Shown: positions 53,901-60,819 of the stretch, piece after piece | Layout of the letters: each line of letters starts with the position of its first letter | How positions within the stretch are numbered: the stretch's first letter is position 1 | Source of the DNA: Hyphomicrobium sulfonivorans | GTDB taxonomy: Bacteria > Pseudomonadota > Alphaproteobacteria > Rhizobiales > Hyphomicrobiaceae | Length of the DNA stretch: 64,000 nucleotides | Direction of reading: 5' to 3' | Assembly (NCBI RefSeq): GCF_013306565.1 | Contig: NZ_PZPO01000002.1 | Coordinates: 74,501 to 138,500 of the forward strand | Position numbers and translations under genes: made by a program | Notes under the pieces: model-generated | What the model was told of the DNA's origin: nothing | Databases searched by the model: none | What the model saw: only the letters and a program-made list of their open reading frames with translations

Positions 53901-54075
53901 TCCGGGTTCGGAAATCCAGAAGCCGCTGGCAATCGTCGTCATCGGCGGCCTCATCACTTCCACCACACTGACGCTGATCCTGCTGCCGATCCTATTCCGC
54001 CGCTTCGGCGTTGCCCGCGCTGGTGCTCACACCGACACACGGAGCCTCGCATGGACCAACCCGTTTGCAAGCTGA
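50956..54075 (+). CDS. Heavy-metal efflux RND transporter (CzcA/CusA family)
   Basis: This 1039-residue pump has an N-terminal membrane helix and a periplasmic porter domain starting PIDAFPDISSVQVKI. Helices 2-6 follow, with GGLAIAIGLIVDAAVVVVENAV (helix 4 aspartate and glutamate). A second periplasmic domain (FMPTMDEGS, then GLDPMSPNDSDAFLVLKP, SFTQPIEMR) and the final helices complete it. These are HME-branch features, so the substrate is a metal cation, not a drug. The helix 4 motif lacks the DFG of classical CzcA, so zinc/cobalt specificity should not be assumed. It is co-transcribed with the adaptor and a DUF3240 gene. Confidence 0.94.
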   Translation: MLRRFVEFALTQRAFVLFASLLVMVAGAWAFLRIPIDAFPDISSVQVKIIMKAPGMTPEEVETRVITPIELELLGIPHLSILRSSAKYAIADITLNFDDGTDIYWARQQVAERLSDASEALPENASGGLAPISTPLSDVFMFTIEGGDLTLEQRRTLLDWTIRPALRTIPGVADVNVLGGMVRAFEVIPDSAALAAAGVSLSDIKDAIAATNRNDGAGRLSDGEKALVVRAEGAIKTPADLEQIVLRAEGGKVLRLQDVATVGIGNVTRYGAVTKDGKGEAVQGLVLSLRGADASAIVENVREQLEALKPGLPPGVELHTFYDRSDLIQRAIGTVSKALIEATVLVVILLILFLGDFRASIVVAVTLPMAALMTFLMMKLLGMSANLMSLGGLAIAIGLIVDAAVVVVENAVDRLNHHAGDERVPALHHIYVAASEVVTPVASGILIICLVFLPLLSLEGLEGKLFAPVAITIVLALSASLLLSLTLIPALSSMVLRGKAHKNPILMRIIEAGYRPLLRFCLAHPLPVFISAAAGIAAMVMGYQAVGKAFMPTMDEGSVIMQTTKLPSINLDSSIDGDVRIQRLLMQRVPEVQEIVARVGTDELGLDPMSPNDSDAFLVLKPKEEWRVPDKDWLLQQLRDAMADMPGVEFSFTQPIEMRTSEMLTGARGDLAVKIFGSDLNELASLAGQIQQAIAGVRGAAEVFTASNDTVDYLQIDMDRLTAGRTGLSVTRIQDELRALLEGAPAGIVSEGEKRTGIIIRGPETLREAPELFIQSQLVAGDGGLVRIGDVAQLKRTAGLVKVDRENASRFAIVQAYVSGRDLVGFVEDAQRAVDAAVKLPPGYRLVWGGEFENQRRAATRLAVVVPIALALIFVVLFATLRSVRQAVLILANIPFALIGGVLALWVSGEYLSVPASVGFIALLGIAVLNGLVLVSYFNQLLASGMSLDKVVFEGSMRRLRPVLMTASIAAFGLVPLLFASGPGSEIQKPLAIVVIGGLITSTTLTLILLPILFRRFGVARAGAHTDTRSLAWTNPFAS

Positions 54076-54386
54076 CGCTGGTTTATCCGCCTGCGTCAGA
54101 GGCCCACATCGTTGAAGTGATGTTGAATGCGGAGCCACCGCTGCAGGGCTTCACGACGTTTGAAGCCGAAGGACACGGCCATTCGTTCAGCCATGCCACG
54201 ATGCGCGAACGTGTGCGCGGACGCATTGCGCGCGGAATGCTGATTGTAGTCTTGCCGCGCGCCCGCGTTGCGTCGCTTCTCGATGAGATCCGGGTAAAGG
54301 CCGCGATTGCAGATCTTGTGTATTGGGTTGAGCCTGTCGACGCATTCGGCCGCCTGGCGCCCGTTGCCGCTTCTTCTGGGGGCTGA
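54051..54386 (+). CDS. DUF3240 family protein (PII-like, RND-associated)
   Basis: This 111-residue protein with a ferredoxin-like PII-type fold reads CKLTLVYPPASEAHIVEVML, then GFTTFEAEGHGHSFS, RERVRGRIARGMLIVVLP and LVYWVEPVDAFGRL. The order and GHG motif match DUF3240, which is typically found directly after CzcA-like pumps. It may sense a ligand or metal and modulate the pump; that is inference. It overlaps the pump gene by 25 bases. Confidence 0.87.
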   Translation: MDQPVCKLTLVYPPASEAHIVEVMLNAEPPLQGFTTFEAEGHGHSFSHATMRERVRGRIARGMLIVVLPRARVASLLDEIRVKAAIADLVYWVEPVDAFGRLAPVAASSGG

Positions 54387-54575
54387 TCAGCTAGAAGCGT
54401 ATGAACGCGCCGCCGGAGAATGAGTTGTTCTGTGCATTCTCTGGAAGTCTGATTGAGAGGGTTGTGGTGGCGCCTGACGGCGAGCCAACCGACGCCCGTG
54501 GCGGCGGCGCTGTAACGGTCTCGGTGCACGGACAACTAGCCACGTTACTGGCTATGTCCGATGCCTAGAAAACCA

Positions 54576-54610
54576 AAAGCCCGCCAAGCTTTCGCTTAGG
54601 CGGGCTTTTT
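54576..54610. terminator. Intrinsic terminator between the RND operon and tRNA-fMet
   Basis: AAAGCCCGCC-AAGC pairs with GCTT-a-GGCGGGCTTT, followed by TTTTT on the plus strand. On the minus strand it follows the tRNA 3' end by three bases and is trailed by TTTGG. It could therefore stop both the tRNA transcript and the efflux operon. Confidence 0.88.
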
Positions 54611-54612
54611 GT

Positions 54613-54689
<77 letters not shown>

Positions 54690-55029
54690 TCACCGACCGG
54701 ACTTCTGAAAAAATCGAGCAGCGTTTTTCTCAGAAGTGTTCGCCGCATTTCTGCGCCGACAACAAAAGCCGCCCGTCACCGAGCGGCTTCGATGTGGGGC
54801 TTATAGCATGTTTTTGACGGCTGTGAAGCCCTATCTGCGATTGTGCAAAACTTTGTCGAACAAAGACGTTTTAGCTCGGTGCGACGAAATTTCCGGCTGC
54901 GCTCCAACTGTGTTACCGGCCGAGCTTGATCGCATTTCAGCGCCCTCGGTGGCCGAGCAGGCGGGCCGGGCAAGCGGCGACAGCAATGCTGTCGCGCGCC
55001 CATCAAACCGCCACGGAATGGCAAAGGCT
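54690..55029. other. Intergenic region upstream of tRNA-fMet
   Basis: These 340 bases contain two hairpins. CTTCTGAAAAAA pairs with TTTTTcTCAGAAG around 54702-54736. AAGCCGC / GCGGCTT at 54766-54789 is followed on the minus strand by TTTTGTTG, so it is a possible terminator for the LAB_N/GT2 operon. The tRNA promoter must lie between. No gene is supported. Confidence 0.5.
54760..54789 (-). terminator. Possible terminator of the GT2-LAB_N operon
   Basis: A seven-base stem AAGCCGC / GCGGCTT is followed on the minus strand by TTTTGTTG. It is 240 bases past the LAB_N stop, so part of the 3' tail would be untranslated. Confidence 0.5.
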
Positions 55030-55392
55030 CTATTGCGCCGAGTGCGCTGCCGGCTCGCCGCTGGCTGCGGCCTCTTCCTTGTGGCTGGAGCGGATGAAAT
55101 AGATGTTGCGGCTGTAGATTATGAGGCCCATCGCCTGCCCCATGATGAATACCGGGTCGAGACGGTAGATCGCGTAAGCCAGCAACATCGCGCCGCCGAC
55201 GAGGCTGAAGTACCAGAAAGTTTCCGGCACGATTGAACGCCGGGCGCGCTCGCTGGCGATCCACTGCACAATGAATCGCATCGAGAACATCAGCTGCGCC
55301 ATGAAGCCGATGCCGAGCCAGACGATCTCGTACGTAGGGGTTTTGCCCCACCAATCGGCCAATGCCGTCAAGGCGGTGTGGAGATGCTCCAT
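55030..55392 (-). CDS. LAB_N (lipid A biosynthesis N-terminal) domain membrane protein
   Basis: This 120-residue protein has three membrane helices, at about 23-41, 59-76 and 82-98. It carries the LAB_N pattern ALGFMAQLMFSMRFIVQWIASERARRSIVPETFWYFS in outline (key part RFIVQWIASE, then VPETFWY). LAB_N was named from an extension of some LpxB proteins and occurs alone next to GT2 enzymes. It probably helps translocate or present a lipid-linked sugar; the mechanism is unknown. It follows the GT2 gene on the same strand by 40 bases. The tail is alanine/histidine-rich. Confidence 0.88.
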   Translation of the reverse strand: MEHLHTALTALADWWGKTPTYEIVWLGIGFMAQLMFSMRFIVQWIASERARRSIVPETFWYFSLVGGAMLLAYAIYRLDPVFIMGQAMGLIIYSRNIYFIRSSHKEEAAASGEPAAHSAQ

Positions 55393-55432
55393 CGGAATCT
55401 ACTGCTCTGACGCCATCAAAGGCTGGATTGCA

Positions 55433-56215
55433 CTAAACGGTGGTTTTGTCATGGAGCCGCACATCAGGTTTGACTGACGGCGCACCATCAGGATGCTGAT
55501 CAACGATTTGCGGCACTTTTGTGCGCTTGCGCAGCCAGGAGACGCCGACAAGATCATAGATGCCAACAAGCGCGCGATTGAGATTGTTGTACTTCGAAAC
55601 GCCAGCCTGCCGATGCCGATCGTTAACCGGCAAATAGGCCACCTTGCAGCCGTAGGTCTGAAACAGCGCCGGAAGGTAGCGATGCATACTGGTGAAAAAT
55701 GGCAGTCGCAAGAACGCCTCGCGCCAGTAAACCTTGATGCCGCAGCCGGTGTCCGGGCAGTCATCCTTCAGCACTGAATCGCGAATAAAATTGGCGGCCT
55801 TTGAAGCCCATCGCTTCGAGCCAGTGTCCTGCCGCTTGGTGCGGATGCCGCCCACCAGCGCGACGCCGTCGCTGCCCGGCTGGCCCAGCAGTTCCAGCAG
55901 ACGCGGAATATCCCGCGGGTCATTCTGTCCGTCGCCATCCATGGTGGCGATGATCGGGCTGGTAGCCGCCCAAACGCCTGTACGCAGCGCCGTGCTCTGG
56001 CCGCTGCGCCGATCATGACGCAGATATCGCAAGCCGGGAAAGCGGCCAGAATCGATAAGCGCTTTGATTTCGTCGGGCGTGGTGTCGTCACTGGCGTCGT
56101 CGATGACGATCAGCTCAGCGAGATTTGCAACCGGAACGGCTGCATATGACTCTTCAATGAGGCGGCTGATGTTGCCAGCTTCATTGAGGGCCGGAATTAC
56201 AATGGTGACGCGCAT
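55433..56215 (-). CDS. GT2 glycosyltransferase, dolichol-phosphate-sugar synthase-like
   Basis: This 260-residue GT-A enzyme has the N-terminal TIVIPALNEAGNISRLIE and the metal site ATMDGDGQNDP near residue 94. The later conserved block RHRQAGVSKYNNLNRAL is typical of DPM1-like transferases that charge polyprenyl phosphate with a sugar. No membrane helices follow, so it is peripheral. Its product would feed the GT39 enzyme encoded divergently nearby. ATG 56215 has GGGGAG four bases upstream, while TTG 56218 is unlikely. Confidence 0.9.
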   Translation of the reverse strand: MRVTIVIPALNEAGNISRLIEESYAAVPVANLAELIVIDDASDDTTPDEIKALIDSGRFPGLRYLRHDRRSGQSTALRTGVWAATSPIIATMDGDGQNDPRDIPRLLELLGQPGSDGVALVGGIRTKRQDTGSKRWASKAANFIRDSVLKDDCPDTGCGIKVYWREAFLRLPFFTSMHRYLPALFQTYGCKVAYLPVNDRHRQAGVSKYNNLNRALVGIYDLVGVSWLRKRTKVPQIVDQHPDGAPSVKPDVRLHDKTTV

Positions 56216-56631
56216 CAAGCTCCCCTATCCCGCAGGACTCGCCGCGACACCCCTCAATAGCCCTTACGCGTCGACGACGATACCAGTCTTATTCGCGCTG
56301 TACCAAGCTAGTAAATAGCAGTGCCCTCAAGCGGCGTAATGTCAGTAAAATCAATGCTGTGGGTGGCGTCCAAAGGCCGGTCGGCCGCGATTGATCCACA
56401 AAAAAGCCTGCGCCGGGTGAGTCCGCTGCAAACCGGCGATCCCGGAACCGGTTGACCCGCAGTGATGGGGCAAGGACAACAGTGCCCAAGCTTCACGCGG
56501 ATGCCTGAAGCCGTTAAATGGGGGCACGGGATGCGGCTTTTACTATGGTGGCCCTCCCTCGTGGTGGCTATCGATTGACGTCCTCGGGCCGATTCGCTGC
56601 GCCATCCCATTCTCGGTAAGACAAAATCAGA
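56216..56631. other. Divergent promoter region of the glycosylation cluster
   Basis: These 416 bases lie between GT2 and GT39 and hold both promoters. No RNA gene or strong repeat is recognised. Confidence 0.45.
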
Positions 56632-58125
56632 GTGCCAATGCCAGCCACCTCCGGTCACCTCACTCAACAGCGCGACACCAATTGGTTCGCCGTTCTTCTG
56701 GTCGGACTGGCTGCGCTGCTGGCGATGAGGCTCACCGCGCTCTATGCCAACGCCACCGATCTCTTCTTCGATGAGGCTCAGTACTGGGCTTGGAGTGAGG
56801 TTCCGGCGCTGGGCTACTACTCAAAGCCGCCGCTGATTGCGTGGATCATCGGCGCGGCGACCACCGCCTGTGGCAACGGCGAGGCCTGCGTGCGGCTGCC
56901 GTCTCCATTGCTGCACACGGCGACGGCGTTCGCGATCTTCTGGCTGGGCCGCCAGCTGTATGATGCCCGCGTCGGCGCGCTGTCGGCATTGGCATTTGCC
57001 ACGCTGCCGGGTGTGTCGCTTTCGGCCGGTATCATCTCAACCGACGTGCCATTGCTGCTGTGCTGGGCGTTGGCGCTCGTGGGCTTCTTGCTGCTCCTCA
57101 CCAGTGACCGGTTATGGCCCGCCGTGCTGATGGGTGTGGCGTTCGGGGCCGGCCTCAACGCCAAATACGCGATGATCTGGTTCGTCGTATGTATCGCCGT
57201 CTATTTGCTGTTTTCGTCTGAAAAGCGCGGCCTTCTGCGAGACTGGCGGCTGTATCTGGCGCTAGTGATTGGCGCGACGATGATCGCGCCCAACCTGTTG
57301 TGGAATTACTCCAACAGCTTCGCAACATTTTCGCATACCGCCGACAATGCGAATTGGGGCGGCTCGATGCTGCATCCGAACAAGGCGCTGGAGTTCTTCG
57401 GTGCCCAGTTCGGTGTGTTTGGTCCGATCCTGTTCGGTTCGCTGCTTGTGATTGCATGGCGAGCGCGCAAGGGCGCCGGCGACCGCGAGCGCCTGTTGCT
57501 GTCGTTCTCTCTGCCGATCATCGGTTTCATCGTGCTGCAGGCGTTTCTGTCGCGGGCGCATGCGAACTGGGCGGCTCCGGCCTATGTCGCGGCAACCGTG
57601 CTGGTGATCGCAACGATGGTGCGCGATGGCGCGTGGGGCTGGCTGAAGGCCTCGTTCGCGATCAACATCGCCGTGCTGTTGCTGCTGGCAGTCGGCACTG
57701 TGACGGCGGGGCGGGTGGCGCTGCCATTGAAGACCGATCCGTTTGCGCGCACGCTCGGCTGGCGGCAAGTGGCGGAGGCAACTCAAGCCGAGCTGGCCAT
57801 CGCCGCTGGCGCGGGCAAGCCGTTTGCCGCAGTGTTGAGCGACGACCGCGCCATGACCGCCGAACTGCTCTATTATATGCGCGATGAACCAACCCCGATT
57901 CTCGCCTGGCGCGTCGGTGCGCCGCACGACCATTTCGAGATGACGCGGCCTTTCACCGCCTCAACACCGGCGCCAGTGCTGTTAGTGCGTATCGGTGAAA
58001 CGCCAGGCGCGGTTGCCGACTCCTTCACCAGCGTGGAGAAGATTGCCGATCGCACGCTCCCGGCCGGTGAAAACGCTCAAAGGCGAGTGTCCTTCTATTC
58101 GCTCGCAGGATACAAAGGCGAATGA
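56632..58125 (+). CDS. GT39/ArnT-like membrane glycosyltransferase
   Basis: This 497-residue protein has about 11-12 membrane helices. The first periplasmic loop carries LFFDEAQYWAWS, with the catalytic D47-E48 pair of the PMT/ArnT family and YYSKPPLIAW nearby. NAKYAMIWF and the helix-rich middle follow. The C-terminal periplasmic domain (from about 375) is small. It transfers a sugar from polyprenyl phosphate to an acceptor outside the membrane, such as lipid A core, another glycan or a protein. The acceptor is unknown. It overlaps pabBC by four bases. Confidence 0.9.
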   Translation: MPMPATSGHLTQQRDTNWFAVLLVGLAALLAMRLTALYANATDLFFDEAQYWAWSEVPALGYYSKPPLIAWIIGAATTACGNGEACVRLPSPLLHTATAFAIFWLGRQLYDARVGALSALAFATLPGVSLSAGIISTDVPLLLCWALALVGFLLLLTSDRLWPAVLMGVAFGAGLNAKYAMIWFVVCIAVYLLFSSEKRGLLRDWRLYLALVIGATMIAPNLLWNYSNSFATFSHTADNANWGGSMLHPNKALEFFGAQFGVFGPILFGSLLVIAWRARKGAGDRERLLLSFSLPIIGFIVLQAFLSRAHANWAAPAYVAATVLVIATMVRDGAWGWLKASFAINIAVLLLLAVGTVTAGRVALPLKTDPFARTLGWRQVAEATQAELAIAAGAGKPFAAVLSDDRAMTAELLYYMRDEPTPILAWRVGAPHDHFEMTRPFTASTPAPVLLVRIGETPGAVADSFTSVEKIADRTLPAGENAQRRVSFYSLAGYKGE

Positions 58126-59966
58126 CAGCGCAAAAGCCGCGCAGCGGCCAAGGCCAACCCACTGAGGAGGCCGCGGCACTCTCGCAAACGTTCGTATTGC
58201 TGGATAACAATTCCGGATCAGGGCCGCCGTCGCTGCTGTTCTCGGAGCCGCTCGATATCATCTCGGCGTCGACACCGGAGGAAGTTCCGGCTGCGTTGGC
58301 GCGGATTGAAGCGGGCGTTGCCAGTGGCCTGCATGCGGCCGGTTTTTTTGCCTACGAGCTTGGCTACGCATTGGAGCCCAAGCTTGCGCCGCTGATGCCG
58401 CAGCAGCGCAACGTTCCGCTGCTTTGGATCGGCCTTTACCGGGCGCCACAGCAGATGACCAGCGCCGAGGTTGAGCATTGGCTGGCGACGCATACGCGTT
58501 CAGGGTCATTCCACTTCGATGATGTGAAGCTGGCGTGGAACGAGCAGCAATATGTTGAGCGTTTCGATCAGGTGATCGAGAAGATCCGCGCTGGCGATAT
58601 CTATCAGCTCAATCTCACGTTCAAGGCGCGCTTCAAGCTCTCCGGCTCGCCGTTGACGTTCTTCCTCGATCTGCGCCAGAAGCAGCGCGTTGCCTATGGC
58701 GGCATTGTCGACACCGGCGAAATGACGGTGCTCTCGGCTTCGCCGGAACTGTTCATCGAGCAGGAAGGGCGCACAGTATTCACGCGGCCCATGAAGGGCA
58801 CCGCACCGCGCGCCGGAACGGAAGAAGCCGACGCACAGGCCAAGCTGCAGCTTGCAGGCGATGTGAAACAGCGGGCCGAAAACCTGATGATCGTCGATCT
58901 GATGCGCAACGACATCGGTCGCATCGCTGAAGTCGGCAGCGTCGAGGTGACGGACCTCTTCACCGTCGAAACCTACAAGACGCTGCACCAGATGACGTCG
59001 GGCGTGCGCGCAACCTTGCAGGAAGGCATCGACATCAACGCACTGATGCGCGGCATCTTCCCGCCGGGATCGGTGATAGGTGCGCCCAAGATCCGCGCCA
59101 TGGAGCTGATCCGCGAGCTGGAAACCGAGCCGCGCGGCGTCTACTGCGGCGCCATCGGTTATATCTCGCCGGAAGGCCGGTCGCTGTTCAACGTGGCGAT
59201 CCGCACCGCTGTCATCTTCCGCAATGCGGATGGCGAGATGGGTATTGGCTCCGGCGTCGTGTACGATTCCCAGGGGCCGAAGGAATACGCCGAGTGCCTG
59301 CTGAAGATGAAGTTCCTCACCGACCCGGTGAAGCGCTTCGAGCTGATTGAAACGCTGCTGTACGATCCCGCAGAAGGCGGCTTCGTGCTGCTGGAGCGGC
59401 ATCTGGAGCGGCTTGCGAAGTCGGCCAGCTATTTCGCGTACGTGCACGATGAAGCTGCGGCGCGTGAAGCTCTCGATCGCGCCGTCGAGGATGCCGGAAG
59501 CGACAAGCGCCTGCGTGTGCGCCTGCTGCTGACGGAAGATGGTGAAGTGTCGGTCACGACGACGCCACTCGCCGCTGCTGCCCCGGATGCGACTATGCGT
59601 TTTGCCGTATCGTCATCACGCGTCGACAGCAACGACCTGTTCCTGTTCCATAAGACAACGCGGCGTGAGCTGTATGATCGCGAATGGCAGGAATACGCCG
59701 ACAAGCTCGGCACCGACGAGGTGATCTACCTCAACGAGCGCGGTGAGATCGCGGAAGGCAGCCGCATGAGCGTGTTCATCGAGCGTGATGGCACGTTGCT
59801 TACGCCGCCGCTCAGCGCCGGATTGCTGCCAGGCACTCTGCGCGCCGAATTGCTTGCTGCGGGTAAGGCGCGCGAAGCGGTGCTGACGCTCGCCGATCTT
59901 GAAACCGCTGATGCCGTCTACCTCGGAAATTCCGTGCGCGGACTTTTGCGCGCTGTTCGCGTCTAG
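58122..59966 (+). CDS. pabB: Fused aminodeoxychorismate synthase component I and lyase (PabB-PabC)
   Basis: This 614-residue fusion has an N-terminal chorismate-binding domain, about 1-380. It contains YERFDQVIEKIRAGDIYQLNLT-type substrate residues (key IRAGDIYQLN), FTRPMKGTAPR, MIVDLMRNDIGR, PPGSVIGAPK and GIGSGVVYDS. The C-terminal class IV aminotransferase-like lyase runs from about 400 to the end. LNERGEIAEGSRMSVFIE and PLSAGLLPGTLR are PabC motifs. It makes 4-aminobenzoate for folate when PabA supplies ammonia. ATG overlaps the GT39 stop (ATGA), an unexpected operon of folate and glycan genes. Confidence 0.94.
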   Translation: MTAQKPRSGQGQPTEEAAALSQTFVLLDNNSGSGPPSLLFSEPLDIISASTPEEVPAALARIEAGVASGLHAAGFFAYELGYALEPKLAPLMPQQRNVPLLWIGLYRAPQQMTSAEVEHWLATHTRSGSFHFDDVKLAWNEQQYVERFDQVIEKIRAGDIYQLNLTFKARFKLSGSPLTFFLDLRQKQRVAYGGIVDTGEMTVLSASPELFIEQEGRTVFTRPMKGTAPRAGTEEADAQAKLQLAGDVKQRAENLMIVDLMRNDIGRIAEVGSVEVTDLFTVETYKTLHQMTSGVRATLQEGIDINALMRGIFPPGSVIGAPKIRAMELIRELETEPRGVYCGAIGYISPEGRSLFNVAIRTAVIFRNADGEMGIGSGVVYDSQGPKEYAECLLKMKFLTDPVKRFELIETLLYDPAEGGFVLLERHLERLAKSASYFAYVHDEAAAREALDRAVEDAGSDKRLRVRLLLTEDGEVSVTTTPLAAAAPDATMRFAVSSSRVDSNDLFLFHKTTRRELYDREWQEYADKLGTDEVIYLNERGEIAEGSRMSVFIERDGTLLTPPLSAGLLPGTLRAELLAAGKAREAVLTLADLETADAVYLGNSVRGLLRAVRV

Positions 59967-60027
59967 CGAACCCTGCTCGGCGTGTGCGTATCGCCGTACA
60001 ATCTGATTAGCTACCGTAGATATAAAA

Positions 60028-60061
60028 CAATCGAGCGCTCACGTTTGTGGGCGCTCGATTG
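60028..60061. terminator. Bidirectional terminator-like hairpin after pabB
   Basis: CAATCGAGCGC and GCGCTCGATTG form a perfect 11-base stem over a 12-base loop. On the minus strand it is followed by TTTTATA, on the plus strand by ATAAAAATTT. It serves pabB and the convergent small membrane gene. Confidence 0.8.
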
Positions 60062-60131
60062 ATAAAAATTTCTTCGATTTAGATCTGGTCATCGCCGCAC
60101 GTTAGGGGGCGCGCGGCGACGTAATTCTTCT

Positions 60132-60320
60132 CTACTTCACAACCGAACGGTCAGCTGTAATGACGCCGACCTTGGTTTCGCTGATAGCCGAACCGCTGAC
60201 CATCGCAACGAGTAGAAATGCACACGCCGCTACCGTTAGCACGGCGGCGACAACAATCTCGCGCGATGATCGACGCATACGGTCAGCGTATGGATCGAGT
60301 TGGCTGAGGTTCCATTTCAT
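60132..60320 (-). CDS. Small single-helix membrane protein
   Basis: This 62-residue frame from ATG 60320 reads MKWNLSQLDPYADRMRRSS, then one membrane helix (IVVAAVLTVAACAFLLVAM) and a polar tail. A longer frame to 60428 is less protein-like. No family is recognised. It is followed by the bidirectional hairpin, and gene reality is moderate. Confidence 0.45.
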   Translation of the reverse strand: MKWNLSQLDPYADRMRRSSREIVVAAVLTVAACAFLLVAMVSGSAISETKVGVITADRSVVK

Positions 60321-60436
60321 GCCCGCAGTGTTCTGCGATCCCTGGTCGGCAAGCCAGAGCGCTGAGTGCCGCGCGACAGAAATGACCAGAAAATCAGCGC
60401 ACGTCAGAAACGTTCTAAGCGCCCGCAAGAACGGTT

Positions 60437-60613
60437 CTAAAGGCCCCGCATAATGCAGCCCAAAATCAGCATGAACTGTGCAAACAGCAGCGCCCAGAAC
60501 TCGTTACCGGTGATGAACGGAATGTCGGCTCCGAAGAACTTTATGATGAGCACAGTCACGGTGAGAATAACGGAAAGCATGAACGTCAGAATGCCTGGCG
60601 CTTTCAGTCCCAT
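60437..60613 (-). CDS. Conserved small two-helix membrane protein
   Basis: This 58-residue protein is MGLKAPGILTFMLSVIL..., with two membrane helices around KFFGADIPFITGNEFW. It ends in CIMRGL. I recall this pattern (MGLKAPG...FFGA...GNEFWAL) as a widespread unannotated protein in Hyphomicrobiales. The ATG at 60613 has GAGGGG eight bases upstream, so the longer frame to 60643 is not needed. Function is unknown. Confidence 0.68.
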   Translation of the reverse strand: MGLKAPGILTFMLSVILTVTVLIIKFFGADIPFITGNEFWALLFAQFMLILGCIMRGL

Positions 60614-60819
60614 ATTGAAGTCCCCTCGGTTTCTTTGATGCATGTCAGCGCGGATCGCTGTGCGACCCGACGACGATTCGTGAGCCCCTGTCGGCTTATA
60701 GCAGGCGCAACTCGGTCTGACACCGAGCGCTGAACAAGTCTGGGGATCGTTGGGGATTGTCTAAAAACCTAGGTAATCGGTGTGGCCTGATGATGCTCCA
60801 CCGAACCCGCAAGCCACCC

